The translations under genes and the position numbers were made by a program. A DNA stretch of 32,264 nucleotides, taken from assembly GCA_017650905.1 (NCBI GenBank), contig JAGCDZ010000080.1:1-32264 (forward strand), read 5' to 3'. The notes beneath the pieces are model-generated. The model worked only from the letters and a program-made list of their open reading frames with translations. It did no database searches and was not told the DNA's origin. This document shows positions 32,245 to 32,264 of the stretch, one piece after another. Positions within the stretch are counted from its first letter, which is position 1. Every line of letters starts with the position of its first letter. Origin of the DNA: Prevotella sp. Its GTDB lineage: Bacteria > Bacteroidota > Bacteroidia > Bacteroidales > Bacteroidaceae.

Positions 32245-32264
32245 ATGAAAAAGATCGAGAACAA
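32245..32264 (+). CDS. Start of a gene cut by the window end
   Basis: ATG followed by AAAAAGATCGAGAAC (MKKIEN...) after an A-rich stretch typical of Bacteroidetes translation starts. Only six codons are visible, so the product cannot be named. It would be the next gene of the integrative element. Confidence 0.45.

Larger units (their letters stand above)
28176..32264 (+). mobile_element. Left part of an integrative element inserted at tRNA-Ser (right end outside the window)
   Basis: Directly downstream of an intact tRNA-Ser lie repeated arm-site-like motifs, a tyrosine integrase transcribed away from the tRNA, and short genes with no recognisable housekeeping role in visibly AT-richer sequence. 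Integration into tRNA 3' ends is well known for Bacteroidales elements such as the NBU family. The boundary is set at the first base after the tRNA. The exact crossover and right end cannot be seen, so the extent is open. Confidence 0.65.

Overview
The window looks like chromosome from a Bacteroidales bacterium, most likely Prevotella or a close relative (Segatella/Xylanibacter type). The evidence is repeated Bacteroidetes-type promoters (TTTG or TTG, about 20 bases, then TAnnTTTG), mostly absent Shine-Dalgarno sites, and families typical of this phylum: type II pantothenate kinase, a TamL-type lipoprotein beta-barrel, a DUF4827-like lipoprotein, a secreted CE1 esterase with CBM48-like modules, a GH3 enzyme with a PA14 insert, and a tyrosine integrase of the Bacteroides mobile-element type. 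No species call can be proven from the sequence alone.

Layout, bases 1-28,175 (core chromosome). A tRNA-Phe and its terminator are followed by a secreted histidine acid phosphatase (MINPP/phytase-like) and coaW on the plus strand. A bidirectional terminator separates these from a minus-strand plant-polysaccharide operon: CE1 esterase, GH3 beta-xylosidase/glucosidase, then an MFS transporter. Divergent to it is a secreted sugar-mutarotase-like protein. Next are a fucose/arabinose-isomerase-like protein with its own promoter, and a four-gene minus-strand operon: sugar nucleotidyltransferase, nrnA, DUF4827-like lipoprotein, glmM. A five-gene minus-strand operon follows: TetR regulator, fabG, RluA-type pseudouridine synthase, tamB, tamL. 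Its promoter overlaps a perfect inverted repeat that is very probably the TetR operator. An initiator tRNA-Met, a small lytic transglycosylase and mutS2 come next, then a tRNA-Ser(UGA).

Layout, bases 28,176-32,264 (accessory). Immediately downstream of tRNA-Ser lies an AT-richer region that I read as the left end of an integrative element. It has a dense set of repeated motifs (candidate integrase/excisionase arm sites), a tyrosine integrase gene with a good promoter, small orphan genes, and about 1 kb of repeat- and hairpin-rich sequence with little convincing coding content. The other end lies outside the window.

The most interesting observations are small-scale. A near-perfect 52-base palindrome sits in frame inside mutS2. 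A dispersed CTCACCTCT-type repeat occurs at three loci and is translated in different reading frames in two proteins. Gly/Arg-rich low-complexity segments occur in two adjacent secreted carbohydrate-active enzymes, and the esterase carries a truncated duplicate of its own module. Two promoters sit so close to the start codon that the mRNAs may be leaderless. The integrative element's noncoding region has arm-site-like and iteron-like structure. I did not find a clearly new multi-gene defence or metabolic system.
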